NCBI GenBank assembly: GCA_964418645.1 | Contig: CAYQME010000074.1 | Span: 1 to 10,794 of the forward strand | Source: JAADHG01 sp964418645 | GTDB taxonomy: Bacteria; Bacteroidota; Bacteroidia; Flavobacteriales; Flavobacteriaceae | DNA: 10,794 nt | Direction of reading: 5' to 3' | Shown here: one piece after another, positions 1 to 7,404 of the stretch | How the letters are laid out: each line of letters starts with the position of its first letter | Numbering within the stretch: position 1 is the first letter of the stretch | Notes under the pieces: generated by a model | What the model saw: only the letters and a program-made list of their open reading frames with translations | Told to the model about the DNA's origin: nothing | Database searches by the model: none | Translations under genes and position numbers: made by a program

Positions 1-2327
1 TCTTTTAAGGACACGTCGTCAGCACTTAACAATAAATTGGAAATATCTATAGCTGTTTTTATAAGAATACCATAATTGGTTAAGAACATTAACAACATTT
101 CTGTTGGGCTGTATTGCACACATTTTACACTTACAACAAACAAATCATCCGGGAGGTCATTATCTATTGTAGCACCAGCAACATTAGTGGTTTTAAACGT
201 AGGCACCCCCGTTGCGTCTATAGCTGTTATTTCTAAAGCACTCGCAAATAACCCATTAGATAGCGCACTAACGTTATTGGTTTTATATGAGTCTTGAAAT
301 GAAGCTGAGTTTATTTTTGGGCCTGGTCCACTATCGAAATCATCTTCAAAAAATATAAACTGAATACGATTATTGTCCACTGGACATTCCCCAACTCTAT
401 TATCGTCATCCCCATCATTATTAACATCAAGAGTAGAATCAGTAAATACGGGATTCAATGACGTATCGACAGTCCTTACCGTAAACACAACACGTGAGGC
501 ATCAGAAAAAAAAAATTGACTTTCGGAAAAAAAAGGGTCGCCAGGAACTCTAATAAATCCTGGATCGCTTGGGAAAAATGATCCTGTCGTGGTAATAAGG
601 TTATCAAAGATTGTTTCTGGTGGACCAAAAAATGGAATGTCAAATACCTCAATAAATGTGTTACCACCAAAAACTTTATTCGTTCTATTACTAGTAATTT
701 TACCACCCGCTACACTTCCCGTTTTTAAAGCCACAACTTTCACTGTGTTGGTAGTCGGGTCTTGATGTGTTCCAAAAAAAATGTTTTGTGTTAAATCTCT
801 ATTGGTGGTAAATATTTCTTCTGGAGCAGAACACGTTGCTGTGGATGTATTACACTGGGTTTTATATACGCGGTAATTAAAAGCGGCATCAAAACCTTTA
901 AATATTAGGTTGATTATACCATTACTGGAGTCGTAAGCTGCTGCCTTTTTGGTTACTATGGCTAAATAACTGGGCAAGTTATGATTAAATTGTGTGGCAT
1001 TATTAACATCGTCTATAAATACCCAGCCCGCATTATTTTCAACAATAAAAAATTCATTATCACTAAGTAAGCTTAATGTAAATTGTCCGATAGCCGGCGT
1101 GAGTGTTGTTACATTTGGAAACGTCCCACTAAATGTTGTTGGGTTAATGTTAAACTGGTATAAATCGTTAAATTTAGTAAAGCCAATATCGTAAGTGCCG
1201 TCCAGTTTTTTACGCATATTAACATCGAAGGTATTAAATGTTGAGGTTACCATGGCGTTTAGATAATTAATATCTTTTGGCGTACAAACGTCTGTAGTAG
1301 GATTAAATAAAACGAGTTCACCAGTATTGGTGCTTGCAACATCCAAGATGTGAGATACATAAACATTATCGTTAGCATCATACATAGCATCGTCAAAATA
1401 ATTTTCATTTAAACAATTAGTAGCATCATTGGTAAAGCTTGTCCATGTATTTGTTGTTAAATCAACAATACAAATACCTTTGCCGTCTTGAGAACTGGGT
1501 CTTGACGTATTTATTAAAACACTTCCTGTGCTGTTAACAGAAATGTCATAAACAGGGTAAAAGAATATATTAGCAGGAGGTACCATTTGTTGATAGGTGT
1601 TCCATGTCCCTGCGGGCGTCATAGTATTAAGTCCCTGAAAACCACCTATATATAATAAATCATTAGTGTCTACATGTAGCGAATGCAAAGTATTTATTAT
1701 TAAAGGAGAATTTGAAGATGTAAAATTAGTTAAAGTACTTGTAGATTTTACGAGTTCCCATAAGCCATTATTCCATCCCGCGAAATACACTTTGGTTCCC
1801 GCATTATTCTCTACAATATCTTGTGGTCTAAAAGGGGTGACAACTTCAGTTTCAAATACACCGTTATTAAATATTTGATAACCAAAAACGTCTTCTTTAA
1901 AAATATAGAGTTCCCCATTTATACCATATTCTACTTGTAAAAACGTAAATGTAGAAGTGGTTGAACCAAGCGTTAAGCTGGAATTTTGATAGGTATATTT
2001 AGTTACTATAGCGCCATCATAAATCACAACAGCTCCAGGCATCGTAAAGGCAATGGTATTGTTTGTTGGATTAACCGCAATATCCTTAACTTTTGCAATA
2101 GCAGGATTTTGGCTGGTAAGATTTAAGAAATCGGTTACCATATTTGTAGCTGTATTGTATTTTATATAACCAAGACTTGTTCCTAGATGTAATTCATTGG
2201 CATTTGTATCATCAGGTGTTATTGATGTTATCTCTAAGGCTTTGTCGTATAAAAACCAGCCATTGTGTTGAGAAAAAATTTGTAGCGTACTTAACAGGGC
2301 AATCGTAAGGAGTAATTTTGTTTTCAT
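1..2327 (-). CDS. Secreted propeller-like protein, 3' end beyond the window (partial)
   Basis: The minus strand is open from an ATG at 2327 to the left edge, 775 codons plus two bases, with no stop or frameshift. The N-terminus is a clear signal peptide: lysines at 2 and 4, a hydrophobic stretch at about 5-18, and a likely cleavage near F-S-Q20. The mature part has spaced segments resembling Reg_prop blades, such as residues 41-66 (LHLGTSLGYIKYNT) and 213-242 (LLYIGGFQGLNT), so a beta-propeller is likely at least in the first half. Residues 634-642 read DVNNDGDDD, matching the DxDxDG-type calcium loop. No enzyme motif is visible. In Flavobacteriia such large exported proteins often end in a type IX secretion sorting domain; that part would lie outside the window, so this is inference. 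It lies 103 bp downstream of a propeller-LytTR regulator on the same strand, which may control it. The function is not recognised. Confidence 0.85.
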   Translation of the reverse strand, partial: MKTKLLLTIALLSTLQIFSQHNGWFLYDKALEITSITPDDTNANELHLGTSLGYIKYNTATNMVTDFLNLTSQNPAIAKVKDIAVNPTNNTIAFTMPGAVVIYDGAIVTKYTYQNSSLTLGSTTSTFTFLQVEYGINGELYIFKEDVFGYQIFNNGVFETEVVTPFRPQDIVENNAGTKVYFAGWNNGLWELVKSTSTLTNFTSSNSPLIINTLHSLHVDTNDLLYIGGFQGLNTMTPAGTWNTYQQMVPPANIFFYPVYDISVNSTGSVLINTSRPSSQDGKGICIVDLTTNTWTSFTNDATNCLNENYFDDAMYDANDNVYVSHILDVASTNTGELVLFNPTTDVCTPKDINYLNAMVTSTFNTFDVNMRKKLDGTYDIGFTKFNDLYQFNINPTTFSGTFPNVTTLTPAIGQFTLSLLSDNEFFIVENNAGWVFIDDVNNATQFNHNLPSYLAIVTKKAAAYDSSNGIINLIFKGFDAAFNYRVYKTQCNTSTATCSAPEEIFTTNRDLTQNIFFGTHQDPTTNTVKVVALKTGSVAGGKITSNRTNKVFGGNTFIEVFDIPFFGPPETIFDNLITTTGSFFPSDPGFIRVPGDPFFSESQFFFSDASRVVFTVRTVDTSLNPVFTDSTLDVNNDGDDDNRVGECPVDNNRIQFIFFEDDFDSGPGPKINSASFQDSYKTNNVSALSNGLFASALEITAIDATGVPTFKTTNVAGATIDNDLPDDLFVVSVKCVQYSPTEMLLMFLTNYGILIKTAIDISNLLLSADDVSLK

Positions 2328-2391
2328 AGAATCATTATATATGTTAATAGCTTCATGAATTTACAAGCTAAAACAAGATTTCCGCTTGAAA

Positions 2392-2407
2392 TGTGACGAA
2401 TGACACA
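2392..2407 (-). promoter_or_regulatory. Possible regulator-binding site upstream of the secreted propeller gene
   Basis: In the 103-bp gap between the regulator gene and the secreted protein gene there is a short structured element. On the plus strand it reads TGTGACGAATGACACA. It contains TGAC twice with a 7-bp period and TGTG/CACA outer arms. On the minus strand its core, TCATTCGTC, matches 7 of 9 positions of the AlgR-type LytTR half-site CCGTTCGTC as I recall it. Its centre lies about 72 bp before the ATG at 2327, a plausible position for an activator. I see no convincing -7 element in between. The assignment is tentative and rests on position and a partial motif match. Confidence 0.25.
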
Positions 2408-2430
2408 AAAAACAACATGTTTAACCCGAG

Positions 2431-5097
2431 TTATGAAGTAATATTAGACTTATACGTTCTTGAAATTGGTATTTGTATATTTGGTTTTAAGAAGAGGGAT
2501 CTACTGTTTAAAGCCTCAATGAAATTTTTATTAATGACATAAGAGCGATGAACATGCACGAAGTTGGGAGGTAATTGGTCTAAGATGTCTTTTAGTTTAT
2601 TACGATCAATAATGGTTTTATCCGTAGTTACGAACTCTAAATAATTACCATCGGATTTTATATATTTTAAACTATCTAAATACACTTTAGATTTATTATT
2701 CAGGATTACGGCAACTTCCTCAACTTTTTTTGCAATTTCTTTTTTTTCTGCCTCTACTTTTTTAATTCGTATTCTATAATTTCTTAATCGACTAACTAAA
2801 TTAATCAATCCTAATATGGTTAAGAAATATAAGACGTATGCGGTTTTGGTTCTCCAAATAGGCGGAACCACTTTAATGTCAACACGATCTCCTTTAGTAT
2901 TCCATAAACCATCATTGTTAGCCGCAGTAACTTTATAAGTATAGGCTCCAATAGGCAATTTTACATATCTTGCTTTTTGTGGTTTATTGGTACTTACCCA
3001 ATTAGGATCATAACCATCCAGTTTATATTTATAGCTATTTTGAGAAGGGTTTGTATAATTAAGGCCCACATAAGATATTTCAATAGTATTGTATTCCCAA
3101 GGCAAGGTTATTTGCTTTTTTTTAAAAGGAAGACTAAACGTAGAATCCGAAGTAATTACAGCTACATTAGTAATATACACCCGAGGACTAATTGGATTGT
3201 CTTTTTTGATTTTACCCGGGTTAAAAGTTGTTATACCGTTAACTCCTCCAAACCACAAAACCCCATTGTTGGTTTTTATAACGGATTTTCTATTGAATTC
3301 TTTATTTTTTAATCCATTGTTTATGTTATAATAATTAATTTTTTTAGTTGTTGGATTAAAGGTTTTTAATCCTTGATCAGAACCCATCCAAAGCACACCT
3401 TCTTCATCTTCATTAATGCTAAACACAATTTGATCATCTTGTAAAATAGGGGTCATAACCCTCTTTTCAAGAGCGAGATTATAAAGCCCTTGATTTGTCC
3501 CTATCCATAATATTTGATGGTTATCTACATATAAATCCCAAATTGGAGATTCAAATGAGTGCTCACTATTAGACTCTGAACTTGCGCTGATTTTTGTTAT
3601 TTCTTCCGTTGTTGTATCAAAGGAAATCAATCCCTCACCCTCGCTTGCTATAAATAGGTATTTCCCTAATGCAACGATTTTTTGAATACTTGAGTGTTCT
3701 ATAAATTCACTTAATGAAAAAGACGAAAGCAACTCACCGTTTTGTTTTGAAATTTTATGAATCGACTTATGAGACGACGCCCAAATATAATCATGATTTG
3801 TATTAAGCAAAGAAAATGAGATATCCTGATCGTTATCAACAATAGGGAGGCTTATTTTTTGAAATCTAGACTCAACAGGGCTATAACACAAGAGGCCTAC
3901 GTTAGTAGCCATCCATATTGGAAATCTACTTTCAGGAATATCTTCAAAATCCCAGACAAACAAACCTTGACTAGGAAAGTTTTTTGGAAGTATAATTTTT
4001 TCGAAAACATCAGCACTATTAGATTTAAAGTAAATACCTTTTCCTAACGCATTAACATAAATACCGCTATTTGAAACAAGCATTCCCATAACGATATCAT
4101 CAGAATCCTTATCGATATTAATATGATTAAATATTTTACGATACGGATCATAATGATAAAGACCTCCTAAAGTTCCAACCCAAATACCACCTATATCATC
4201 TTCATAAACACATCTAATTTGCTGAATTAAAATGGATTTCCCTAAATGAAGTTTTGTTATTTCTTGAGTGGTATAATTATATTCAAAAAGCCCTTCATTT
4301 GTTCCTATTAATAATCTTTCAGTTTCTATTTCTAGCAGATAATTAGGAGATAAACCATGTGGAAGTTTTGGTAAAATTCTATAATTATCAACTTCCAATT
4401 TTGATTTTAATTTATTTGGCAACCAGAGTCTTTTCGAATATTTTCCAAAATATATTGCTTCACCAATTAATGCAGAATCTTCAACTACGGTAAATGACGT
4501 GTTTGAATCAGGGTCAATATAACTTAAAGCGCCCTTTCCATTTAATACCCAGACTTTCTTTTCACCAATAGTCATGTAAGGACTTGCTTTAGAATAATAA
4601 ACGGAAGTATATGCCTTGGTTTCAGGATTAATAAAACCAATATCGTTTAAAGTGTTTATCCAAATTCTCCCATCATTTCCTAAGGACATTTTCATAATAT
4701 CTCGATTTAAAAAAGGAGAATTATCAGGGTTCATTAGCTGCTTAAACTTCTGTGTTTTTTTATCATATAGGCTCAACCCATTCCTGGTGCCTACCCAAAT
4801 ATTACCTTCAGAATCTTCTATTAGTGATCGAATTACGCTTGAGGAAACAGAAGAGCTATCAGTTGCTTTGTGAAAGAACGTCTTTGAAGTATAACCGTCA
4901 TAACGGTTTAACCCGTTGTCCGTTGCAACCCAAATATAACCCTCTCTATCCTTTAAAATATCGTAAACAATGTTGTTGGAAAGACCGTCTTCTGTGGTAA
5001 TAGCTTTAAAAACATAGTTGTTTTCTTTAGTTTGAGCTATTGCTGATAAACTAAAAAAGAATAATAAAGTAATAATTGTAGCCTTTGTATTCCTCAT
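2431..5097 (-). CDS. Transmembrane propeller-LytTR regulator (periplasmic sensor fused to DNA-binding domain)
   Basis: This 888-residue protein begins with a signal peptide or anchor (hydrophobic 8-21, ending AIAQ). Residues about 28-635 carry roughly twelve Reg_prop-like blades, recognised by repeats such as GYIWVATDNGLNRYD, GNIWVGTRNGLSLYD and GGIWVGTLGGLYHYD; this is enough for two seven-bladed propellers with some degenerate blades. A Y_Y_Y domain follows at about 640-749 (YKYKLDGYDPNW, LPIGAYTYKV). One membrane helix lies at about 752-768, then a charged helical linker at about 773-803 that probably forms a coiled coil. Residues about 804-888 are a LytTR DNA-binding domain (YIKSDGNYLEF, FVHVHRSYVINKNFI, IPISRTYK). 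There is no histidine kinase, receiver or AraC domain, so signal and DNA binding are in one chain: a periplasmic ligand would control a cytoplasmic, membrane-tethered LytTR domain. The ligand is unknown. The start is supported by the signal peptide. The likely target is the secreted propeller gene downstream. The promoter region adjoins an assembly gap. Confidence 0.93.
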   Translation of the reverse strand: MRNTKATIITLLFFFSLSAIAQTKENNYVFKAITTEDGLSNNIVYDILKDREGYIWVATDNGLNRYDGYTSKTFFHKATDSSSVSSSVIRSLIEDSEGNIWVGTRNGLSLYDKKTQKFKQLMNPDNSPFLNRDIMKMSLGNDGRIWINTLNDIGFINPETKAYTSVYYSKASPYMTIGEKKVWVLNGKGALSYIDPDSNTSFTVVEDSALIGEAIYFGKYSKRLWLPNKLKSKLEVDNYRILPKLPHGLSPNYLLEIETERLLIGTNEGLFEYNYTTQEITKLHLGKSILIQQIRCVYEDDIGGIWVGTLGGLYHYDPYRKIFNHINIDKDSDDIVMGMLVSNSGIYVNALGKGIYFKSNSADVFEKIILPKNFPSQGLFVWDFEDIPESRFPIWMATNVGLLCYSPVESRFQKISLPIVDNDQDISFSLLNTNHDYIWASSHKSIHKISKQNGELLSSFSLSEFIEHSSIQKIVALGKYLFIASEGEGLISFDTTTEEITKISASSESNSEHSFESPIWDLYVDNHQILWIGTNQGLYNLALEKRVMTPILQDDQIVFSINEDEEGVLWMGSDQGLKTFNPTTKKINYYNINNGLKNKEFNRKSVIKTNNGVLWFGGVNGITTFNPGKIKKDNPISPRVYITNVAVITSDSTFSLPFKKKQITLPWEYNTIEISYVGLNYTNPSQNSYKYKLDGYDPNWVSTNKPQKARYVKLPIGAYTYKVTAANNDGLWNTKGDRVDIKVVPPIWRTKTAYVLYFLTILGLINLVSRLRNYRIRIKKVEAEKKEIAKKVEEVAVILNNKSKVYLDSLKYIKSDGNYLEFVTTDKTIIDRNKLKDILDQLPPNFVHVHRSYVINKNFIEALNSRSLFLKPNIQIPISRTYKSNITS

Positions 5098-5132
5098 TAA
5101 GCGTCTTTAGGGAATTTTTATTTAAATATAAC
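5078..5132. repeat. Left copy of a 55-bp duplication flanking the assembly gap
   Basis: These 55 bp, which cover the first codons and leader of the regulator gene, recur without a mismatch at 5233-5287 on the other side of the run of Ns. A direct repeat ending exactly at the gap is the signature of two contig ends that overlap but were not merged. It is therefore read as an assembly artefact, not a biological repeat. Confidence 0.97.
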
Positions 5133-5232
5133 NNNNNNNNNNNNNNNNNNNNNNNNNNNNNNNNNNNNNNNNNNNNNNNNNNNNNNNNNNNNNNNNNNNN
5201 NNNNNNNNNNNNNNNNNNNNNNNNNNNNNNNN
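5133..5232. other. Assembly gap of exactly 100 Ns
   Basis: The run is exactly 100 Ns, the usual placeholder for a scaffold join of unknown length. Because both flanks are the same 55 bp, the true gap length is probably minus 55. Collapsing it would leave about 107 bp between the regulator start codon and the lepA stop codon. Nothing biological should be inferred from the gap itself. Confidence 0.99.
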
Positions 5233-5287
5233 GTAGCCTTTGTATTCCTCATTAAGCGTCTTTAGGGAATTTTTATTTAAATATAAC
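5233..5287. repeat. Right copy of the 55-bp duplication flanking the assembly gap
   Basis: This copy is identical to 5078-5132. It contains a second copy of the regulator's start codon (at 5252 on the minus strand) followed by seven codons (MRNTKAT) that then run into Ns. This apparent truncated second start is a by-product of the unmerged contig overlap and should not be annotated as a gene. Confidence 0.97.
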
Positions 5288-5359
5288 AAAATCACGCTTA
5301 TAAGAAGTACTTAGATTAAATACTAATGGAATTAAACGAGCCTTAATGTCACAACAAGA
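5288..5359. other. Leader of the regulator gene, downstream of lepA
   Basis: This 72-bp AT-rich stretch lies between the lepA stop codon and the duplicated leader. After collapsing the gap it would be the upstream part of the regulator's promoter region. I find no GC-rich hairpin with a T-tract that could end lepA transcription, and no good TAnnTTTG element for the regulator. The nearest candidate on the minus strand, TATATTTA, has one mismatch. Read-through from lepA into the regulator is possible. Confidence 0.5.
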
Positions 5360-7156
5360 CTAATCATTCAGTTTCAATACCGCCATAAACGCCTGTTGAG
5401 GGATTTGCACATTCCCAACTTGGCGCATTCGCTTCTTTCCTTTTTTCTGCTTCTCTAAAAGCTTACGCTTACGAGAAATATCACCACCATAACATTTTGC
5501 GGTGACATCTTTACGCAATGCTTTTATAGTTTCACGAGAAATAATTTTTGCTCCAATAGCTGCTTGAATTGGAATATCAAACTGTTGTCTAGGGATGAGT
5601 TCTCTAAGTTTTGAGCACATTTTTTTACCTATATTTTGAGCGTTATCCGCATGTATTAAAGCTGAAAGCGCATCAACTGGTTGAGAATTTAATAAAATAT
5701 CAACACGCACTAATTTAGAAGTTCGCAGACCAATAGGATGATAATCAAAAGAGGCATAGCCTTTTGAGACCGTTTTTAAGCGATCGTAGAAATCAAAAAC
5801 AATTTCCGCTAATGGCATATCAAAGTTTAATTCAACACGTTCAGTAGTTAGATAGGTTTGGTTTGTTATAACGCCGCGCTTATCTATACAGAGCGACATT
5901 ACGTTTCCAACAAAATCTGATTTGGTGATTATGGATGCCTTAATATAGGGCTCTTCAACACGTTCTAATCCGGAAGGATCAGGGAGATCGGTTGGATTAT
6001 TTACAATTATCGGTTGGTCAGGATGTTTTCTTGTAAAGGCATGATATGAAACGTTGGGCACCGTTGTTATAACGGTCATATCAAACTCGCGCTCTAAACG
6101 TTCTTGGATAATTTCCATGTGTAACATACCCAAAAAACCACAGCGAAAACCAAAACCTAAGGCTGCAGAACTCTCAGGAGTATATACCAAGGAAGCATCA
6201 TTAAGCTGAAGTTTCTCCATGGAATTACGAAGCTCTTCATAATCATCTGTATCAACAGGATAAATACCAGCAAACACCATTGGTTTTACATCTTCAAACC
6301 CTTCAATCGCATTTGTTGTAGGATTTTTAGCATCAGTAATGGTATCTCCAACTTTTACTTCACGAGCGTCTTTAATACCTGTAATTAAGTATCCAACATC
6401 TCCTGTTTTTATTTCTTGCTTAACTACTTGATTCAATTTTAATGTTCCAACTTCATCAACAGAATATGTTTTACCCGTAGCAATAAATTTTATTTGTTGA
6501 TTCTTTTTTATAGAACCATTAATGACCCTAAAATAAGTTTCTACACCCCGAAAAGGATTGTAAACAGAATCAAAGATTAAAGCTTGTAAGGATTCCTTAG
6601 AGTTTCCGCTTGGAGCAGGAATGCGTTCTATTACAGCGTCAAGAATATTTTCGACACCAAAACCAGTTTTCCCACTTGCATGAATAATTTCTTCAGGATT
6701 GCAGCCTAATAAATCAACAATATCATCCGTAACTTCTTCAGGATTCGCGCTTGGTAAATCCACTTTATTAAGGATTGGGATAATTTCCAAATCGTTTTCT
6801 AAGGCTAAATATAAATTAGAAATGGTTTGTGCTTGTATACTTTGCGCTGCATCTACAATTAATAACGCACCTTCACAGGCAGCGATGGAGCGCGACACTT
6901 CATAAGAAAAATCGACATGACCAGGCGTGTCAATAAGATTGAGAATATACTCTTCTCCTTTATAGGTATAGTCCATTTGAATAGCATGAGACTTAATGGT
7001 AATACCACGCTCTCTTTCCAAATCCATGGTATCCAAGAGTTGGTCTTGTTTTTCACGTTCGGTAACAGAACCTGTAACATCTAATAAGCGATCTGCGAGT
7101 GTGCTTTTCCCGTGGTCAATATGTGCGATTATACAAAAATTTCTAATTTTTTTCAT
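5360..7156 (-). CDS. lepA: Elongation factor 4 (LepA), ribosomal back-translocase GTPase
   Basis: This is a full-length 598-residue LepA, close to the usual size of about 600. All GTPase motifs are present: G1 AHIDHGKST (11-19), G2 RGITIK (50-55), G3 DTPGH (76-80) with the catalytic-site histidine at 80, G4 NKVD (130-133) and G5 SGKTG (161-165), where many homologues have SAKTG. After domain II come the EF-G-like domains III and V and the LepA-specific C-terminal domain, ending with the lysine/arginine-rich segment around CYGGDISRKRKLLEKQKKGK and GNVQIPQQAFMAVL. LepA is a cytoplasmic GTPase that binds the ribosome and affects translation under stress and in initiation. The start MKKIRNFCIIAHIDHGK is standard for the family, and the stop is TAG. 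No lepB-like signal peptidase gene follows, unlike the proteobacterial lepAB operon. A -7-like element and a palindrome lie upstream at about 7211-7235. Confidence 0.99.
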   Translation of the reverse strand: MKKIRNFCIIAHIDHGKSTLADRLLDVTGSVTEREKQDQLLDTMDLERERGITIKSHAIQMDYTYKGEEYILNLIDTPGHVDFSYEVSRSIAACEGALLIVDAAQSIQAQTISNLYLALENDLEIIPILNKVDLPSANPEEVTDDIVDLLGCNPEEIIHASGKTGFGVENILDAVIERIPAPSGNSKESLQALIFDSVYNPFRGVETYFRVINGSIKKNQQIKFIATGKTYSVDEVGTLKLNQVVKQEIKTGDVGYLITGIKDAREVKVGDTITDAKNPTTNAIEGFEDVKPMVFAGIYPVDTDDYEELRNSMEKLQLNDASLVYTPESSAALGFGFRCGFLGMLHMEIIQERLEREFDMTVITTVPNVSYHAFTRKHPDQPIIVNNPTDLPDPSGLERVEEPYIKASIITKSDFVGNVMSLCIDKRGVITNQTYLTTERVELNFDMPLAEIVFDFYDRLKTVSKGYASFDYHPIGLRTSKLVRVDILLNSQPVDALSALIHADNAQNIGKKMCSKLRELIPRQQFDIPIQAAIGAKIISRETIKALRKDVTAKCYGGDISRKRKLLEKQKKGKKRMRQVGNVQIPQQAFMAVLKLND

Positions 7157-7210
7157 TTATATCTATAAAAATTACTGACCAATTGAGCTTTTAGGGGAAC
7201 ATAATTGAGG

Positions 7211-7233
7211 CTTTTGCAATCTGATTGCAAAAG
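7211..7233. promoter_or_regulatory. Perfect 11-bp inverted repeat at the lepA promoter (operator candidate)
   Basis: The arms CTTTTGCAATC (7211-7221) and GATTGCAAAAG (7223-7233) are perfect reverse complements around a single central base. The one-base spacer makes a fully paired RNA hairpin impossible; an 8-bp stem with a 7-base loop could form but is AT-rich. This favours a site for a dimeric DNA-binding protein. The site overlaps the -7-like element of lepA at 7227-7235 and covers the estimated transcription start, the position expected for a repressor. The cognate protein is unknown. Confidence 0.4.
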
Positions 7234-7235
7234 TA
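7227..7235 (-). promoter_or_regulatory. Probable lepA promoter, -7 element
   Basis: On the minus strand these bases read TACTTTTGC, matching the Bacteroidota -7 consensus TAnnTTTG. The element lies about 70 bp before the lepA start codon. A TTTTTG stretch lies upstream but only about 13 bp away, so no well-spaced -33 element is visible. Transcription would begin near 7220. Confidence 0.5.
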
Positions 7236-7328
7236 CACAAATTTATTACAAAAAGGGTGTGGCTGTTTTTTACAAAACAAGCACATAAATAGGTGTTATT
7301 TTAAAGAATTTATGGTTTGCTTATAGAT

Positions 7329-7345
7329 TTACGGTTTTACCGTAA
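7329..7345. promoter_or_regulatory. Palindromic operator candidate upstream of the outer-membrane barrel gene
   Basis: TTACGGTTTTACCGTAA is a perfect inverted repeat with 7-bp arms and a 3-bp spacer. It lies upstream of the TAnnTTTG element at 7367-7375, with its centre roughly 43 bp before the estimated transcription start. That is where an activator contacting RNA polymerase usually sits, and it replaces a recognisable -33 element. A symmetrical ACGGT-n3-ACCGT site suggests a dimeric regulator; the family cannot be named from the sequence. Confidence 0.45.
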
Positions 7346-7366
7346 GTTTATATTAAGTAAATATTA

Positions 7367-7375
7367 TATGTTTGC
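7367..7375 (+). promoter_or_regulatory. Probable -7 promoter element of the outer-membrane barrel gene
   Basis: TATGTTTGC matches the Bacteroidota -7 consensus TAnnTTTG. The estimated transcription start near 7380 would give a leader of about 25 bases to the CTG at 7405, or about 88 bases to the ATG at 7468. No clear TTG/TTTG -33 element stands at the usual distance; the palindrome at 7329-7345 occupies the upstream side. Confidence 0.5.
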
Positions 7376-7404
7376 ATAATAAATATTATAATTGTTAAGC
7401 AGCT

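Noticed and set aside
476..706. Minus-strand open frame of 76 codons
   Set aside because: It lies in another frame of the secreted propeller gene and overlaps its homopolymer tracts; the long frame with a signal peptide is the real gene.
2977..3331. Plus-strand open frames of 80-111 codons
   Set aside because: They lie entirely antisense to the well-supported regulator gene, have no family-like sequence and are shadows of its codon pattern.
5233..5252. A second start codon and seven codons identical to the regulator's N-terminus, apparently a truncated gene copy
   Set aside because: It lies in the 55-bp duplication next to the N run and is explained by unmerged contig ends.
5288..5359. Search for a lepA terminator, including the small palindrome AAGTACTT
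   Set aside because: No GC-rich stem with a following T-tract is present, and an 8-bp palindrome without a loop cannot act as a terminator.
7264..7279. Inverted repeat TGTTTT-n4-AAAACA in the lepA/barrel intergenic region
   Set aside because: The 6-bp arms are made almost only of A and T in AT-rich DNA, so chance is a sufficient explanation, and no promoter element is aligned with it.
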